A DNA stretch of 64,000 nt from contig JAEEJA010000059.1 of assembly GCA_016281605.1 (NCBI GenBank), positions 1-64,000 of the forward strand, written 5' to 3'. The position numbers were made by a program, and so were the translations under genes. Source of the DNA: Lachnospiraceae bacterium (lineage in GTDB: Bacteria > Bacillota > Clostridia > Lachnospirales > Lachnospiraceae). Shown one piece after another: positions 51,717 through 61,011 of the stretch. The first letter of the stretch is position 1. Each line of letters opens with the position of its first letter. The notes under the pieces are model-generated. The model had not been told where the DNA came from, made no database searches, and saw only the letters and a list, made by a program, of their open reading frames with translations.

Positions 51717-54700
51717 ATGAGAAAAAGTATTAGTAGGCTATTATGTGGGTGTCTGGTGGTATCCCAATTATTTGGATTTTGCGGACCTTCAAAAGAAAGT
51801 GTGGCAAGCAAGCAAAACAACTGGAGCGTAGTAAAGGAAAAAAAGATATCTTCCGGAGAAACAGCTACAGGTTCTGCGGTAAGCGATACTTGTCTTAGAC
51901 TTATATTTACAACGGATATACATGGACAAGTGTTAAATTACGATTATCAGAATGAGAGGTTTATAAACAGGGGTCTTAATCTGGAATCGACCATGATAAA
52001 GGAAGCAAAGGCTGAAGCAGGTGAGGGAAATTATCTTACCTTTGATGTGGGAGACAGTATCATGGATGTAACCACAGACCGTATATATGAATATGATTCC
52101 ACCATGATACAGCCGGTTTTTCAGGCTATAAAGCTTATGAATTACGATGCTATCACCATGGGAAACCATGATTTTGATTATGGATATGATTATCTCATGA
52201 CTCAGCTTAGGGCTACGGAGCTTGAGAGTAAATGTGTCCTTTCAAATGTTTATTCCGTAAATAACTTTCGCCCTGCCATAGGAAGTGAAAATAAGATAAT
52301 TACCAAAAAAGTAACCGCTCCGGACGGAAGTAGCGTGGAGGTTAAGGTTGGTATACTTGGAGAGGTAACTCCCGGACTATCAGCTAAGACAGAAGCATAT
52401 AAGGATAAGGTTTTTACCGAGGATATTGTGGCCAATGCAACTAAGCAGGTTACGGCACTAAAGGAAGCAGGAGCGGATATAGTAGTTGCTCTTTCTCACT
52501 CAGGGTTTGGCGAAGAAACACCCGAGAATAAGGATGCTAACTGTACATATGCCTTAACCCGTGTGCCCGGTCTTGATGTAATACTGGCAGGTCATGAACA
52601 TGCTCAGTATCCTATAGAAACTGCAGATTCAAAGCATTATCGTCTTTCGGGAGTAGATCCTGTGACTCATCTTATCAACGGTAAGAGAGTTATAATGGTT
52701 AAGGATAGCTGTCAGGGAATCGGCATAGCAGATCTTCACTTAAAGATGTCAGAAGGAAGACCTATAATTAAAAGCTCTGATTGGGAGATAAGAAAACCAG
52801 ATGAAAATACTGTTGCAGATCCTCAAATAACAGCAACTATGGATGGAGTAAACAATCTTTTCAGAGAAATATACGGAGATAAGATTGGCAATATCAAGGA
52901 TGGTAAAAATTGGAATAATTATCTTTTGACAGTAACAAACAACGACGTTATGCAAGCTGTTCACAATATGCAGATTGATTACGCATCCAGATATATAGTT
53001 AATAATCAGGCTGATTATGCCGGTATGCCACTGGTTTCCTTAGCGCGATACGCAAATTACGGTGATGGCAAGGATTATGCAGATATTGATAAGGAAATTC
53101 ATGTGGGTGACCTTAAAAATATGGTGGATTATCATAAATATATATATGTTTACAAGATTACGGGAGCTCAGTTAAGAGAGTGGCTTGAGTGGTCTGCATC
53201 TGTGTATCAGACTGCCAATACTTCCGATAGTGTTAATTGGAACAATGTAGTTGAATCCGAGTATCTCAAGAAAAAGGGAAGAAATATGCTTATAAGCAAG
53301 AGCTGGGAGGATAATTACAGCAGATGTTTCGAGGCTTCAGGTATAGAGTACACAGTTAACCTAAACAGTCCGCCCAGATATGATAAAAACGGATATAAGA
53401 TAAATGAATCCTATCGAGTGGGTTTTCCGACCATAAATGGTGAGATAATAACAGATTCAAGGGAAATACTTGTTGTTACTGAAAAGATTTCAGCCTCTCT
53501 TCAAAGTGATGCTGTAAAGGGCGTGACTGATAATGTAGTATGTAAGACACATGATGTCAATCAGGATCTACTTGCATCATATCTTTACAGAAGAGCATAT
53601 ATGGGTGATTTAAGCTTCAACGTAAACAGCGATAAAACTCTTTTAATGCCTGATGATTATGAATATATGGTGGTTACGGGCAAAGGAGCATCTGAGCGTG
53701 TTATGGATTACCCTGATATAAAAACTTTGTATGCAGCCTATGGGGATAAGGAGTACTTCGTATGTAAGAGGGCGCCACAGAGTGTTATGGATGATAAGAA
53801 TCCGACTCTTTATCTTTCGGCTTCAAATCTTGAAGAGACAAACAAAGCAGTAAACATAAGAGTATATGCAAATGATGCTTCAGGTATAGCTGAAATAAAG
53901 TACCTTTTTGGTAATTATGATGTAAATGATGAAAAGTGGGCAAGTGCTGCAACTGTTACAGATAATACAATCAAAGCTACAACTAACGGTATATACAGCG
54001 TTTTAGCCAGGGATCTCTATGGAAACAAGGTTGTGGAGAAGATACCTGTAGTAAATATAAATCCTGCACAGCTTTTAGCTCCTAAGGTAGATGCTATAAA
54101 GAACAACATGGTAAATGTAAAGGGAACTGCTTCGGCAAATCTCAATGTTCACGTCTTGATAGGAAAGAAGGAATATAAGGGAGTTGTTGCAAAGGACGGT
54201 ACATTTAAAGTAAAGATACCTGTCCAGGAGGCAAAGACAATAGTTAAGGTATATGTTTCAAACAGCGAAGGAAAGCAGTCCTCAGTAGTTAAGAGTGTTG
54301 TAAAGAGAGTAGCTCCAAACTGCCCGACATACAAAAAGGTTACTAATCAGACTGAACTGATAAGTGGAAAGACACATGATGATAATGTAAATATATATGC
54401 TGTAGTCGCTAGTAAGGTATATGTAGATAATAATGATAATGGTGTCAAAGCCTATGAAAGCTGCGATGCTTATGATGAATCAAAAGAAATTATAAAAACA
54501 GATATTGATATTAGTAAAAAAGGCAAGTATACTATAAAGATACCCGCACAAAATTACGGGAAGGTTATCAAAATTTTTAATATCGATAACATAGGTCGTG
54601 TAAGTCGTGTACGAAAAAAGACTATAAAGAAGGTTTCGCCCAACAAACCTGTGGTTTACGATTCTTACGCAGGTGAGAAGCGTATATATGGTCTTGTTGA

Positions 54701-55433
54701 TAACGGAACGCAAGATAGGATTTATATCGATATTGAAGGAGAAACCAAAAATAAAACCATCGAAAAGGAAAACGGACAGTTTATAATAGATGTATCTAAG
54801 CTTGATGAAGGCGATGTTATCAAGGTTTATGCCAAGGGAAAGGTAGGAAACAAGACCAAGAAGAGCTTAACAACAGAGGTTACTGTTAAGTCCCTTGCAT
54901 CTGAGCTTGAAAAGGCAAATACAGATATAGTGCTTGATGAGCTAGACAATACGGTAAGAAATGTGGGTGTAAAGACTGCTTCTGCCGGAAAGATTACACT
55001 TATTAATGATTCGTATTATTATTACGGATCTTCTGACGGTAGTTCAAAGGCAACTGTGAGTGCACCTATGGGATTTATAGCTAATTCTAAGGTATATGTC
55101 ATATTCAGAAAGAATAACGGAAGCTATGTAAGTGCTACTCAGAAGGATGTTTTACAGGTTGAACCTTCTAAGCCTTTTATAGATACATCTCTTAACAGCA
55201 ATTCAACAAGAGTTAAAGTTTATGCCTATGAGCAGTGCGAAGTCGAGTTAAGGCTTGGAGGTGCTTCTTTTACCGCAGATTCAGGAAGATACGATAGCAG
55301 TAAAAAGGCATTTGTTTACTTTTTTGATATAAAGAAGCTTAAGCACTACGGAAATAAAAAGGTTAAGCTTAGCTGCAGCGCAACTAATGAAGTCGGAACT
55401 ACAGAAGGAAAAAGCGTAGTGATAAAATTATAA
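51717..55433 (+). CDS. Secreted 5'-nucleotidase/cyclic phosphodiesterase-like protein with Ig-like repeats
   Basis: A 1,238-residue exported metallophosphoesterase. After a signal peptide (about 1-30) comes the calcineurin-like domain (about 58-345): TTDIHGQ (Asp67, His69), FDVGDS, MGNHDFDYG (149-155), LSHSGFGE, and LAGHEHAQY. A 5'-nucleotidase C-terminal domain follows (about 385-640: ANYGDG, HKYIYVYKITGAQLREWLEWSA). From about 680 onward are four or more beta-sandwich repeats of about 90 residues (for example VKGTASANLNVHVLIG). There is no wall anchor. Likely CpdB/YfkN-like, freeing phosphate and nucleosides outside the cell. Its place inside a teichoic acid cluster may mean that it acts on phosphate polymers, but this is conjecture. 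Confidence 0.87.
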   Translation: MRKSISRLLCGCLVVSQLFGFCGPSKESVASKQNNWSVVKEKKISSGETATGSAVSDTCLRLIFTTDIHGQVLNYDYQNERFINRGLNLESTMIKEAKAEAGEGNYLTFDVGDSIMDVTTDRIYEYDSTMIQPVFQAIKLMNYDAITMGNHDFDYGYDYLMTQLRATELESKCVLSNVYSVNNFRPAIGSENKIITKKVTAPDGSSVEVKVGILGEVTPGLSAKTEAYKDKVFTEDIVANATKQVTALKEAGADIVVALSHSGFGEETPENKDANCTYALTRVPGLDVILAGHEHAQYPIETADSKHYRLSGVDPVTHLINGKRVIMVKDSCQGIGIADLHLKMSEGRPIIKSSDWEIRKPDENTVADPQITATMDGVNNLFREIYGDKIGNIKDGKNWNNYLLTVTNNDVMQAVHNMQIDYASRYIVNNQADYAGMPLVSLARYANYGDGKDYADIDKEIHVGDLKNMVDYHKYIYVYKITGAQLREWLEWSASVYQTANTSDSVNWNNVVESEYLKKKGRNMLISKSWEDNYSRCFEASGIEYTVNLNSPPRYDKNGYKINESYRVGFPTINGEIITDSREILVVTEKISASLQSDAVKGVTDNVVCKTHDVNQDLLASYLYRRAYMGDLSFNVNSDKTLLMPDDYEYMVVTGKGASERVMDYPDIKTLYAAYGDKEYFVCKRAPQSVMDDKNPTLYLSASNLEETNKAVNIRVYANDASGIAEIKYLFGNYDVNDEKWASAATVTDNTIKATTNGIYSVLARDLYGNKVVEKIPVVNINPAQLLAPKVDAIKNNMVNVKGTASANLNVHVLIGKKEYKGVVAKDGTFKVKIPVQEAKTIVKVYVSNSEGKQSSVVKSVVKRVAPNCPTYKKVTNQTELISGKTHDDNVNIYAVVASKVYVDNNDNGVKAYESCDAYDESKEIIKTDIDISKKGKYTIKIPAQNYGKVIKIFNIDNIGRVSRVRKKTIKKVSPNKPVVYDSYAGEKRIYGLVDNGTQDRIYIDIEGETKNKTIEKENGQFIIDVSKLDEGDVIKVYAKGKVGNKTKKSLTTEVTVKSLASELEKANTDIVLDELDNTVRNVGVKTASAGKITLINDSYYYYGSSDGSSKATVSAPMGFIANSKVYVIFRKNNGSYVSATQKDVLQVEPSKPFIDTSLNSNSTRVKVYAYEQCEVELRLGGASFTADSGRYDSSKKAFVYFFDIKKLKHYGNKKVKLSCSATNEVGTTEGKSVVIKL

Positions 55434-55461
55434 CTTAAGCAGGTAAAGATTGGAGGTAATC

Positions 55462-56451
55462 ATGTATACTATTCTTTTGGCAACCTACAACGCAGAGAAG
55501 TATCTTAATGAGCTTTTGGAATCTATAGAAAAGCAGACCGAGAAGGATTGGTATTTGATTGCGAGAGATGACAGAAGTACCGATAGTACACTGGATATAC
55601 TTAATTCATTTAAAGATAAGTATCCTGATAAAGTAAATATATCAGTAAATATAAGGCAACTTGGTTCAAAGGATAACTTTGCCATGCTCTTTACAGAAGC
55701 GAAGAAAAAGGGTGCAGATTATGTGCTTCCGGCGGATCAGGATGATGTTTGGTTCCCGGATAAGATAGAAGTTCTTTCACGAAATATGCATAAGCTTGAG
55801 AAACATCTGGGAGAAGATGTACCGATGATTGTTCATAGCGATATGGTTGTTGTGGATAAGGACATGAAAACTATAGCCGATTCATTTTTCAGTTATGCAG
55901 GTATAGACAAGAGAGCTCATATCTATAAGCTTCCTATGCAGAACAATGTTACGGGTTGTGCAAGTATCATGAATAAAGCTCTTGTAAACGGCATAGCAGA
56001 GTACATAAAGCAGGATGCGGTTATAATGCACGATCACTTTGCTGCACTTTATGCTTGTGTTTTCGGAAGAATATTTCATACCGATAAGGCTACAGTATAC
56101 TACAGACAGCATGATGGAAATGTGGTAGGCGCAAAGAATTATCGAAATCCGATTTACATATTTAACAGGCTTACAAAGAATTCAAAGCAGTATAGGAAGG
56201 ATTTGGAAGCAACTTACAGTCAGTGTGATGAATTTGTCAAAATCTTTGGTGACAGGGTATATGCTTCTTACAAGAGCGGAGATATAACTAACGATAAGGA
56301 TTATAGGTACAGAAGAGGTGCCATGAATCTGATCAAGGAGTATGCTGCTCTTAAGTACAAATCAAAGCCTGCTAAAATTAAGTTCTACTTTACTTATCAT
56401 GCATGGAAAAAAGGCATAGGTAGAAAGATAATGCAGATACTTTGGGCTTAG
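55462..56451 (+). CDS. Family 2 glycosyltransferase
   Basis: A 329-residue GT-A fold enzyme transferring a sugar to a surface polymer. The N-terminal domain starts TILLATYNAEKYLNELLESI, with ARDDRSTDST for nucleotide binding and LPADQDDVWFPDKI containing the DQDD metal site. The MHDHFAALYACVFG segment gives the acceptor-side acidic residue. The C-terminal helical part (about 235-329) is basic, as expected for a membrane-surface enzyme; there is no transmembrane helix. The DQDDVW form resembles rhamnosyltransferase-like GT2 enzymes. Start at ATG 55462 after GGAGG. It lies between the phosphoesterase and the second glycerophosphotransferase gene. Confidence 0.9.
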   Translation: MYTILLATYNAEKYLNELLESIEKQTEKDWYLIARDDRSTDSTLDILNSFKDKYPDKVNISVNIRQLGSKDNFAMLFTEAKKKGADYVLPADQDDVWFPDKIEVLSRNMHKLEKHLGEDVPMIVHSDMVVVDKDMKTIADSFFSYAGIDKRAHIYKLPMQNNVTGCASIMNKALVNGIAEYIKQDAVIMHDHFAALYACVFGRIFHTDKATVYYRQHDGNVVGAKNYRNPIYIFNRLTKNSKQYRKDLEATYSQCDEFVKIFGDRVYASYKSGDITNDKDYRYRRGAMNLIKEYAALKYKSKPAKIKFYFTYHAWKKGIGRKIMQILWA

Positions 56452-56488
56452 AGGAATCGCTGTTTTCGTTAAGGAAGGACACCTAATC

Positions 56489-57652
56489 ATGGGATTAGCT
56501 AAGATAGGCAAATATATATGGATGTACACATCAGTACTGTTACCCAGGGATAAAAGCCTTGTGGTTTTCGGAGCCTGGCTCGGAGAAAGGTTTACGGATA
56601 ACTCCATGCAGCTCTTTTTAGAGGCTTCGGAAGTAAAAGCTCTTAAGTGTGTGTGGATAACTAAAAATCCTGAAGTTTATAAAGAAGTTAAAAGCAAGGG
56701 CTTAAAGTGCGCTATGTGGGGAAGTAAGACTGCAAGGCGTATACAACAAAAGGCAGGATATGCAGTAGTTTCAAACGGTATCTCGGATTTAGAGCATATT
56801 TACCTTGGAGGTGCTGTGATACTTGATCTTTGGCATGGAATCCCATTGAAAAAGATTGGATTTGATAACCTTTATGAAGTGAATCATAACAGTATTATAC
56901 AGAAGATAAAGCGGTTTTTTAAGTATTTTCCTTTGAGAAAGCTTTATTATTTTGCACCCAGTGAGAATTTTAGAGAGATATACAAAAGTGCTTTTAAAAA
57001 GTCTGATAAGTATATCAAGACATTGGGTCAGCCAAGAAATGATATCTTTTTTGAAGAAAGAGATGAAAGTGACAAAAGAAAATATTTTCCTGATAAGAAG
57101 ATTATCCTTTATTGCCCTACCCACAGGCAGGAGGGAGCTGTTAAACAAGATATAGGGAAGTTATTCGACCTTGACAGACTTAATAAATTTTTGCAAAATA
57201 AAGATTACTTTTTTGTGATAAAAAAGCACTTTTATCATAGAGAAGAAGTGGATAATAATCTTCTTTCTGATTATGACAGAATCTTAGATATCACTGATAA
57301 GGATTATGATATACAGAGACTTATTGAAGAGTGCTCGCTTCTTATAACCGATTACTCAAGCATATATATAGATTATCTGCTTTTAGATAAGCCTTTGATG
57401 TTTTACTGTTATGATTATGATGATTATATCAAGAATGACAGGGAAATGTACTTTACCTATGATGAAGTAACTCCCGGAGTTAAGGCTAAAAATAAGGATG
57501 AACTTATGGATGCTTTAGAGAAGTTTTCACAAATGCCTGATTCATATCAGAAGGAAGACAGAGTGCGACTTAAGGACTTTTTCTACTGTAAGAAGGGACA
57601 GGGGCCTGTAGGTTATAGCATAATATCTGATATTATGAATCGCAAGTTTTAA
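56489..57652 (+). CDS. CDP-glycerol glycerophosphotransferase (single-headed)
   Basis: A 387-residue TagB/TarF-like enzyme. Motifs: AYVVSNG-like YAVVSNGISD, LWHGIPLKKIGFD near 110-122, GQPRNDIFF, ILYCPTHRQEG and LLITDYSSIYIDYL near 285-298, the last being the usual active-site segment. The N-terminal helix-forming stretch is amphipathic. At this length it could add the first glycerol phosphate to a lipid-linked primer while the double-headed enzyme extends it. AAGGAAGG precedes the ATG. It is followed by the small acidic protein gene after 34 nt. Confidence 0.92.
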   Translation: MGLAKIGKYIWMYTSVLLPRDKSLVVFGAWLGERFTDNSMQLFLEASEVKALKCVWITKNPEVYKEVKSKGLKCAMWGSKTARRIQQKAGYAVVSNGISDLEHIYLGGAVILDLWHGIPLKKIGFDNLYEVNHNSIIQKIKRFFKYFPLRKLYYFAPSENFREIYKSAFKKSDKYIKTLGQPRNDIFFEERDESDKRKYFPDKKIILYCPTHRQEGAVKQDIGKLFDLDRLNKFLQNKDYFFVIKKHFYHREEVDNNLLSDYDRILDITDKDYDIQRLIEECSLLITDYSSIYIDYLLLDKPLMFYCYDYDDYIKNDREMYFTYDEVTPGVKAKNKDELMDALEKFSQMPDSYQKEDRVRLKDFFYCKKGQGPVGYSIISDIMNRKF

Positions 57653-57686
57653 CTTAGATATAACATAGTTAAGAGAGGTTTTATAG

Positions 57687-57863
57687 ATGGATGAGTGGAA
57701 TTATGATAAGTTTCTGATTGAAGTTGTAGAGCTTCAGAGGGGAAATAGTAAATATGAATGGGATGAACTTGAAGAATTGATAAATGACGCATTTTTCGAT
57801 GCTATCTTAGATTCAGACCAGTTTGATGAACTTATGACAATGCTTATGGATATGGAGCTTTAG
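57687..57863 (+). CDS. Small acidic protein (58 residues)
   Basis: No family recognised. It opens MDEWNYDKFLIEVVELQRG and is rich in Asp/Glu with regularly spaced hydrophobics (FFDAILDSDQFDELMTMLMDMEL), which suggests two or three helices. A clear ribosome site (GAGAGG) lies 8 nt before the ATG. It sits between the glycerophosphotransferase gene and rel. The coding look and ribosome site make it a likely real gene. Confidence 0.65.
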   Translation: MDEWNYDKFLIEVVELQRGNSKYEWDELEELINDAFFDAILDSDQFDELMTMLMDMEL

Positions 57864-57966
57864 ATAATATAAGTAAAAGAGAGTAAGCTTTGACACAGAA
57901 GAAAGTTTGATAAAAGCAGCGTAATAGAGCAGGGGATAACGTAAAAAGTACGAGAAAGGAGAGCAT

Positions 57967-60273
57967 ATGATGAGATCAGAAGCTAAGGACTTTGTAATTG
58001 ATAACGGCGAACTTAGAACAAGTAAGGCGATTCATGATTTTAAGGATCCTGATGAGTTATATAAGAATCTTGTTGAGATGATCAAGACATATCACCCTTC
58101 CGATGATTTGCAGGTTATCGAAAAGGCTTATTATACTGCAAAGGATGCTCACAAGGATCAAAAGAGAAAGTCAGGTGAGCCATATATCATACATCCTGTA
58201 TGTGTAGGAATAATACTTGCAGAGCTTAGGATGGACAAGGAAACAATAGTTGCGGGATTGCTTCATGATGTCGTAGAGGATACATTTATGACTAGTGAAG
58301 ACGTGACACGGGAGTTTGGAGAAGAGGTTTCTCTCTTAGTTGATGGTGTCACAAAGCTCACTCAGTTAAATTATGAAGCGGATAAGGTGGAAGTTCAGGC
58401 TGAAAATCTTCGAAAAATGTTTCTTGCCATGGCAAAGGATATCAGAGTTATAATTATAAAGCTTGCAGATAGACTTCATAATCAGCGTACTATGCAGTAC
58501 CAGCCGCCTCATAAACAGAGAGAAAAGTCTACTGAAACACTTGAGATATACGCTCCTATAGCTGACAGACTGGGTATATCTAAGATGAAGGTCGAGTTAG
58601 ATGATCTTGCTTTCAGGTACTTAGAGCCTGAGATGTATGCAGAACTTCAAAAAGACTTAAAGGAAGATGAAGAGACAAGAGAAAAAAGTATACACAGCAT
58701 CATAGAGCAGGTTAAGCAAAACCTGATAGATGCGGGAATAGAAGCAACGGTGGACGGTAGAGCAAAGCATCTTTTCAGCATATACCGTAAGATGCTTATA
58801 CAGCATAAGAAGCTTGATCAGATATATGATCTTTTTGCTGTGCGAATAATAGTTGAGGATGAGATGACCTGTTATGCAGCACTCGGAGTAATACATAATC
58901 TGTATAAGCCTGTTCCAAAGAGGTTTAAAGATTATATATCCATGCCAAAACCAAATAATTATCAATCTCTACATACCACTGTCATTGGTCCCGAAGCAAG
59001 GCCTTTTGAGATACAGATACGTACCTACGACATGCATCTTACCGATGAGTACGGTATTGCGGCCCACTGGAAGTATAAAGCAAATCAGTACGGAGAGACA
59101 ACTGCCGAAACAGAAGAAAAGAAGATGGCATGGCTCCGTAAGATACTTGAATGGCAACAGGAAATGTCCGATAATAAGGAGTTTCTCGAGCTTTTGAAGA
59201 GTGATCTGGATCTCTTTGCAGATTATGTTTACTGCTTTACAAAGGATGGTGATGTTAAAAACCTTCCTGTGGATTCTACACCGATTGACTTTGCTTATGC
59301 GGTTCACTCTGCTATAGGAAATAAGATGGTTGGTGCAAGAGTAAACGGAAATCTGGTAAATATTGATTATAAAATACAAAACGGAGACAGGGTTGAAATA
59401 ATAACATCTCAAAACTCCAGAGGACCTAGCAGAGACTGGCTTATGCTGGTTAAGAGTTCCCAGGCAAAGAATAAGATAAATCAGTGGTTTAAAGCTCAAA
59501 ACAAGGAAGAAAACATAAAGAGAGGTAAGGAGCTTTTAGTAAGCTATGCAAAAACTCACTCTGTAAATCTTTCTGAGCTTTTGATGCCGGAGTACATGAG
59601 CGCAGTTGAAAAGCGTTACGGCCTTTTGGATTGGAACAGCGTATTGGCTGCTATCGGGCATGGAGGACTTAAGGAAGGTCAGGTTATAACTCGTCTTCAG
59701 CATGAGTATGACAGGAATCATCCTAAGTTTGCAACCGATGAAGATATACTTACAGCTGTTGAAAATAAAAAGAATGAGGGTGAAAGCTCTTCTCATGCTA
59801 TAATTAAATCAAAGAGTGGTATAGTTGTAGCTGGTCTTGATGATATAAGTGTAAGATTTTCTCAGTGCTGTTCTCCTGTACCGGGAGATGAGATTATCGG
59901 ATATGTCACCAGAGGAAGGGGTGTATCCATCCACAGAAGCGATTGTATCAACATTATGAATCTGACTGATACAGAAAGAAAGCGTATAATCCCTGCTGTT
60001 TGGGCAATCTCAGATGAGAAGGGTTCAAGAGAGCTTTACAGAACTGAGCTTTTACTCTTTGCTAATGACCGTAAGGGAATGATGATGGATATAGCTCGTG
60101 TATTTACGGAAAACAATATAGATATAAAGTCTTTGAATACAAGCTTAAGCAAGCGCGAAAAGGTAACCATACGTATTGGATTTTCTATCGGAAGTGTGGA
60201 TGAGCTTACAGCTCTTAAATCAAAATTAAGGCAGATAGAAGGGGTATGGGATATAGAAAGAAGCAGTAATTAA
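57967..60273 (+). CDS. rel: Bifunctional (p)ppGpp synthetase/hydrolase
   Basis: The long Rel enzyme, making and destroying (p)ppGpp under amino-acid starvation at the ribosome. The 768 residues carry all domains: HD hydrolase (about 45-200) with LLHDVVEDT (His100, Asp101) and KLADRLHNQRTM; synthetase (about 240-390) with DLFAVRIIVEDE, PKPNNYQSLHT and EIQIRTYDMHLTDEYGIAAHWKYK; TGS (about 418-478) with VDFAYAVHS-like IDFAYAVHSAIG; a helical/zinc-finger region with SQCCSPVPGDEIIGYVTRGRG; and a C-terminal ACT domain from about 690. GGAGAG precedes tandem ATGs at 57967 and 57970. Both catalytic sites look intact. Confidence 0.97.
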   Translation: MMRSEAKDFVIDNGELRTSKAIHDFKDPDELYKNLVEMIKTYHPSDDLQVIEKAYYTAKDAHKDQKRKSGEPYIIHPVCVGIILAELRMDKETIVAGLLHDVVEDTFMTSEDVTREFGEEVSLLVDGVTKLTQLNYEADKVEVQAENLRKMFLAMAKDIRVIIIKLADRLHNQRTMQYQPPHKQREKSTETLEIYAPIADRLGISKMKVELDDLAFRYLEPEMYAELQKDLKEDEETREKSIHSIIEQVKQNLIDAGIEATVDGRAKHLFSIYRKMLIQHKKLDQIYDLFAVRIIVEDEMTCYAALGVIHNLYKPVPKRFKDYISMPKPNNYQSLHTTVIGPEARPFEIQIRTYDMHLTDEYGIAAHWKYKANQYGETTAETEEKKMAWLRKILEWQQEMSDNKEFLELLKSDLDLFADYVYCFTKDGDVKNLPVDSTPIDFAYAVHSAIGNKMVGARVNGNLVNIDYKIQNGDRVEIITSQNSRGPSRDWLMLVKSSQAKNKINQWFKAQNKEENIKRGKELLVSYAKTHSVNLSELLMPEYMSAVEKRYGLLDWNSVLAAIGHGGLKEGQVITRLQHEYDRNHPKFATDEDILTAVENKKNEGESSSHAIIKSKSGIVVAGLDDISVRFSQCCSPVPGDEIIGYVTRGRGVSIHRSDCINIMNLTDTERKRIIPAVWAISDEKGSRELYRTELLLFANDRKGMMMDIARVFTENNIDIKSLNTSLSKREKVTIRIGFSIGSVDELTALKSKLRQIEGVWDIERSSN

Positions 60274-60353
60274 AGCAGACGCTAAATCCGTTTGTGAAAG
60301 GGTTTTTGCCGGTCTTTATTCACAGAGCTCAAGTATAAAGAATGGAGAATGTT

Positions 60354-60989
60354 ATGGATATAGAGGTTTACTCATGTGTGGTCGGTCCACTGGAGACAAA
60401 TTGTTATCTTTTATACAATACTGTTACATCTGAAACGGTAATTATAGATCCGGGTGAAGAGGATTATAAAATTTCAGAAGTTATTGTAAAAAAAGGATTA
60501 AAACCGGTTGCTATATTTATAACTCACGGACATTTTGATCATATCGGAGCGGCTAATGCACTCCGTAGAAAGTATGATATAAAGATATATGCGCCTCTTG
60601 ACGACAAGATGTACCTAGAGAATCCTTCCTTCAATATGTCTGTGGACTTTTACGGCACCGGTACTGTAGTAAATGCAGATGAGTGGTTAGAGGACGGACA
60701 GGTAGTTAGTATCGCTGGTATTGATATAGAGTGTATATCCACACCCGGACACACCAAGGGAGGGATGTGCTTTTTAGTTAAGGAAGCTCATATCTTGTTT
60801 GCGGGAGATACTCTTTTTAGAGAATCCCACGGAAGAGTGGACTTTGTGGGTGGAAGCATGAGTCAGATAAAGCACTCTATAGTAGATAAGCTATTTATGC
60901 TTCCTGATAATACTATTGTATTTCCGGGACACGGTCCTGATACGGATATCGGATATGAAAAGAAATATAATTATCTTATAAACTATTAA
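60354..60989 (+). CDS. Metallo-beta-lactamase-fold hydrolase (glyoxalase II-like)
   Basis: A 211-residue MBL-fold protein of the YcbL/glyoxalase II-like group. Metal motif THGHFDHIGA lies at 57-66; STPGHTKGGMCF supplies the next His; FAGDTLFRESHGR the bridging Asp; and FPGHGPDT the last His. The size, without the C-terminal helical domain of true glyoxalase II, is that of short bacterial homologues. Start at ATG 60354 after GGAGAA. It lies 80 nt after rel and 22 nt before hemZ. In many Clostridia this gene is found next to rel and hemZ, so the order is probably conserved; its substrate is not known. Confidence 0.9.
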   Translation: MDIEVYSCVVGPLETNCYLLYNTVTSETVIIDPGEEDYKISEVIVKKGLKPVAIFITHGHFDHIGAANALRRKYDIKIYAPLDDKMYLENPSFNMSVDFYGTGTVVNADEWLEDGQVVSIAGIDIECISTPGHTKGGMCFLVKEAHILFAGDTLFRESHGRVDFVGGSMSQIKHSIVDKLFMLPDNTIVFPGHGPDTDIGYEKKYNYLINY

Positions 60990-61011
60990 ACTAAAAGTCG
61001 GAGGCAGTGAA

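Noticed and set aside
58969..59499. A 176-codon minus-strand frame
   Set aside because: It is antisense to the synthetase and TGS domains of rel, with no start signals.
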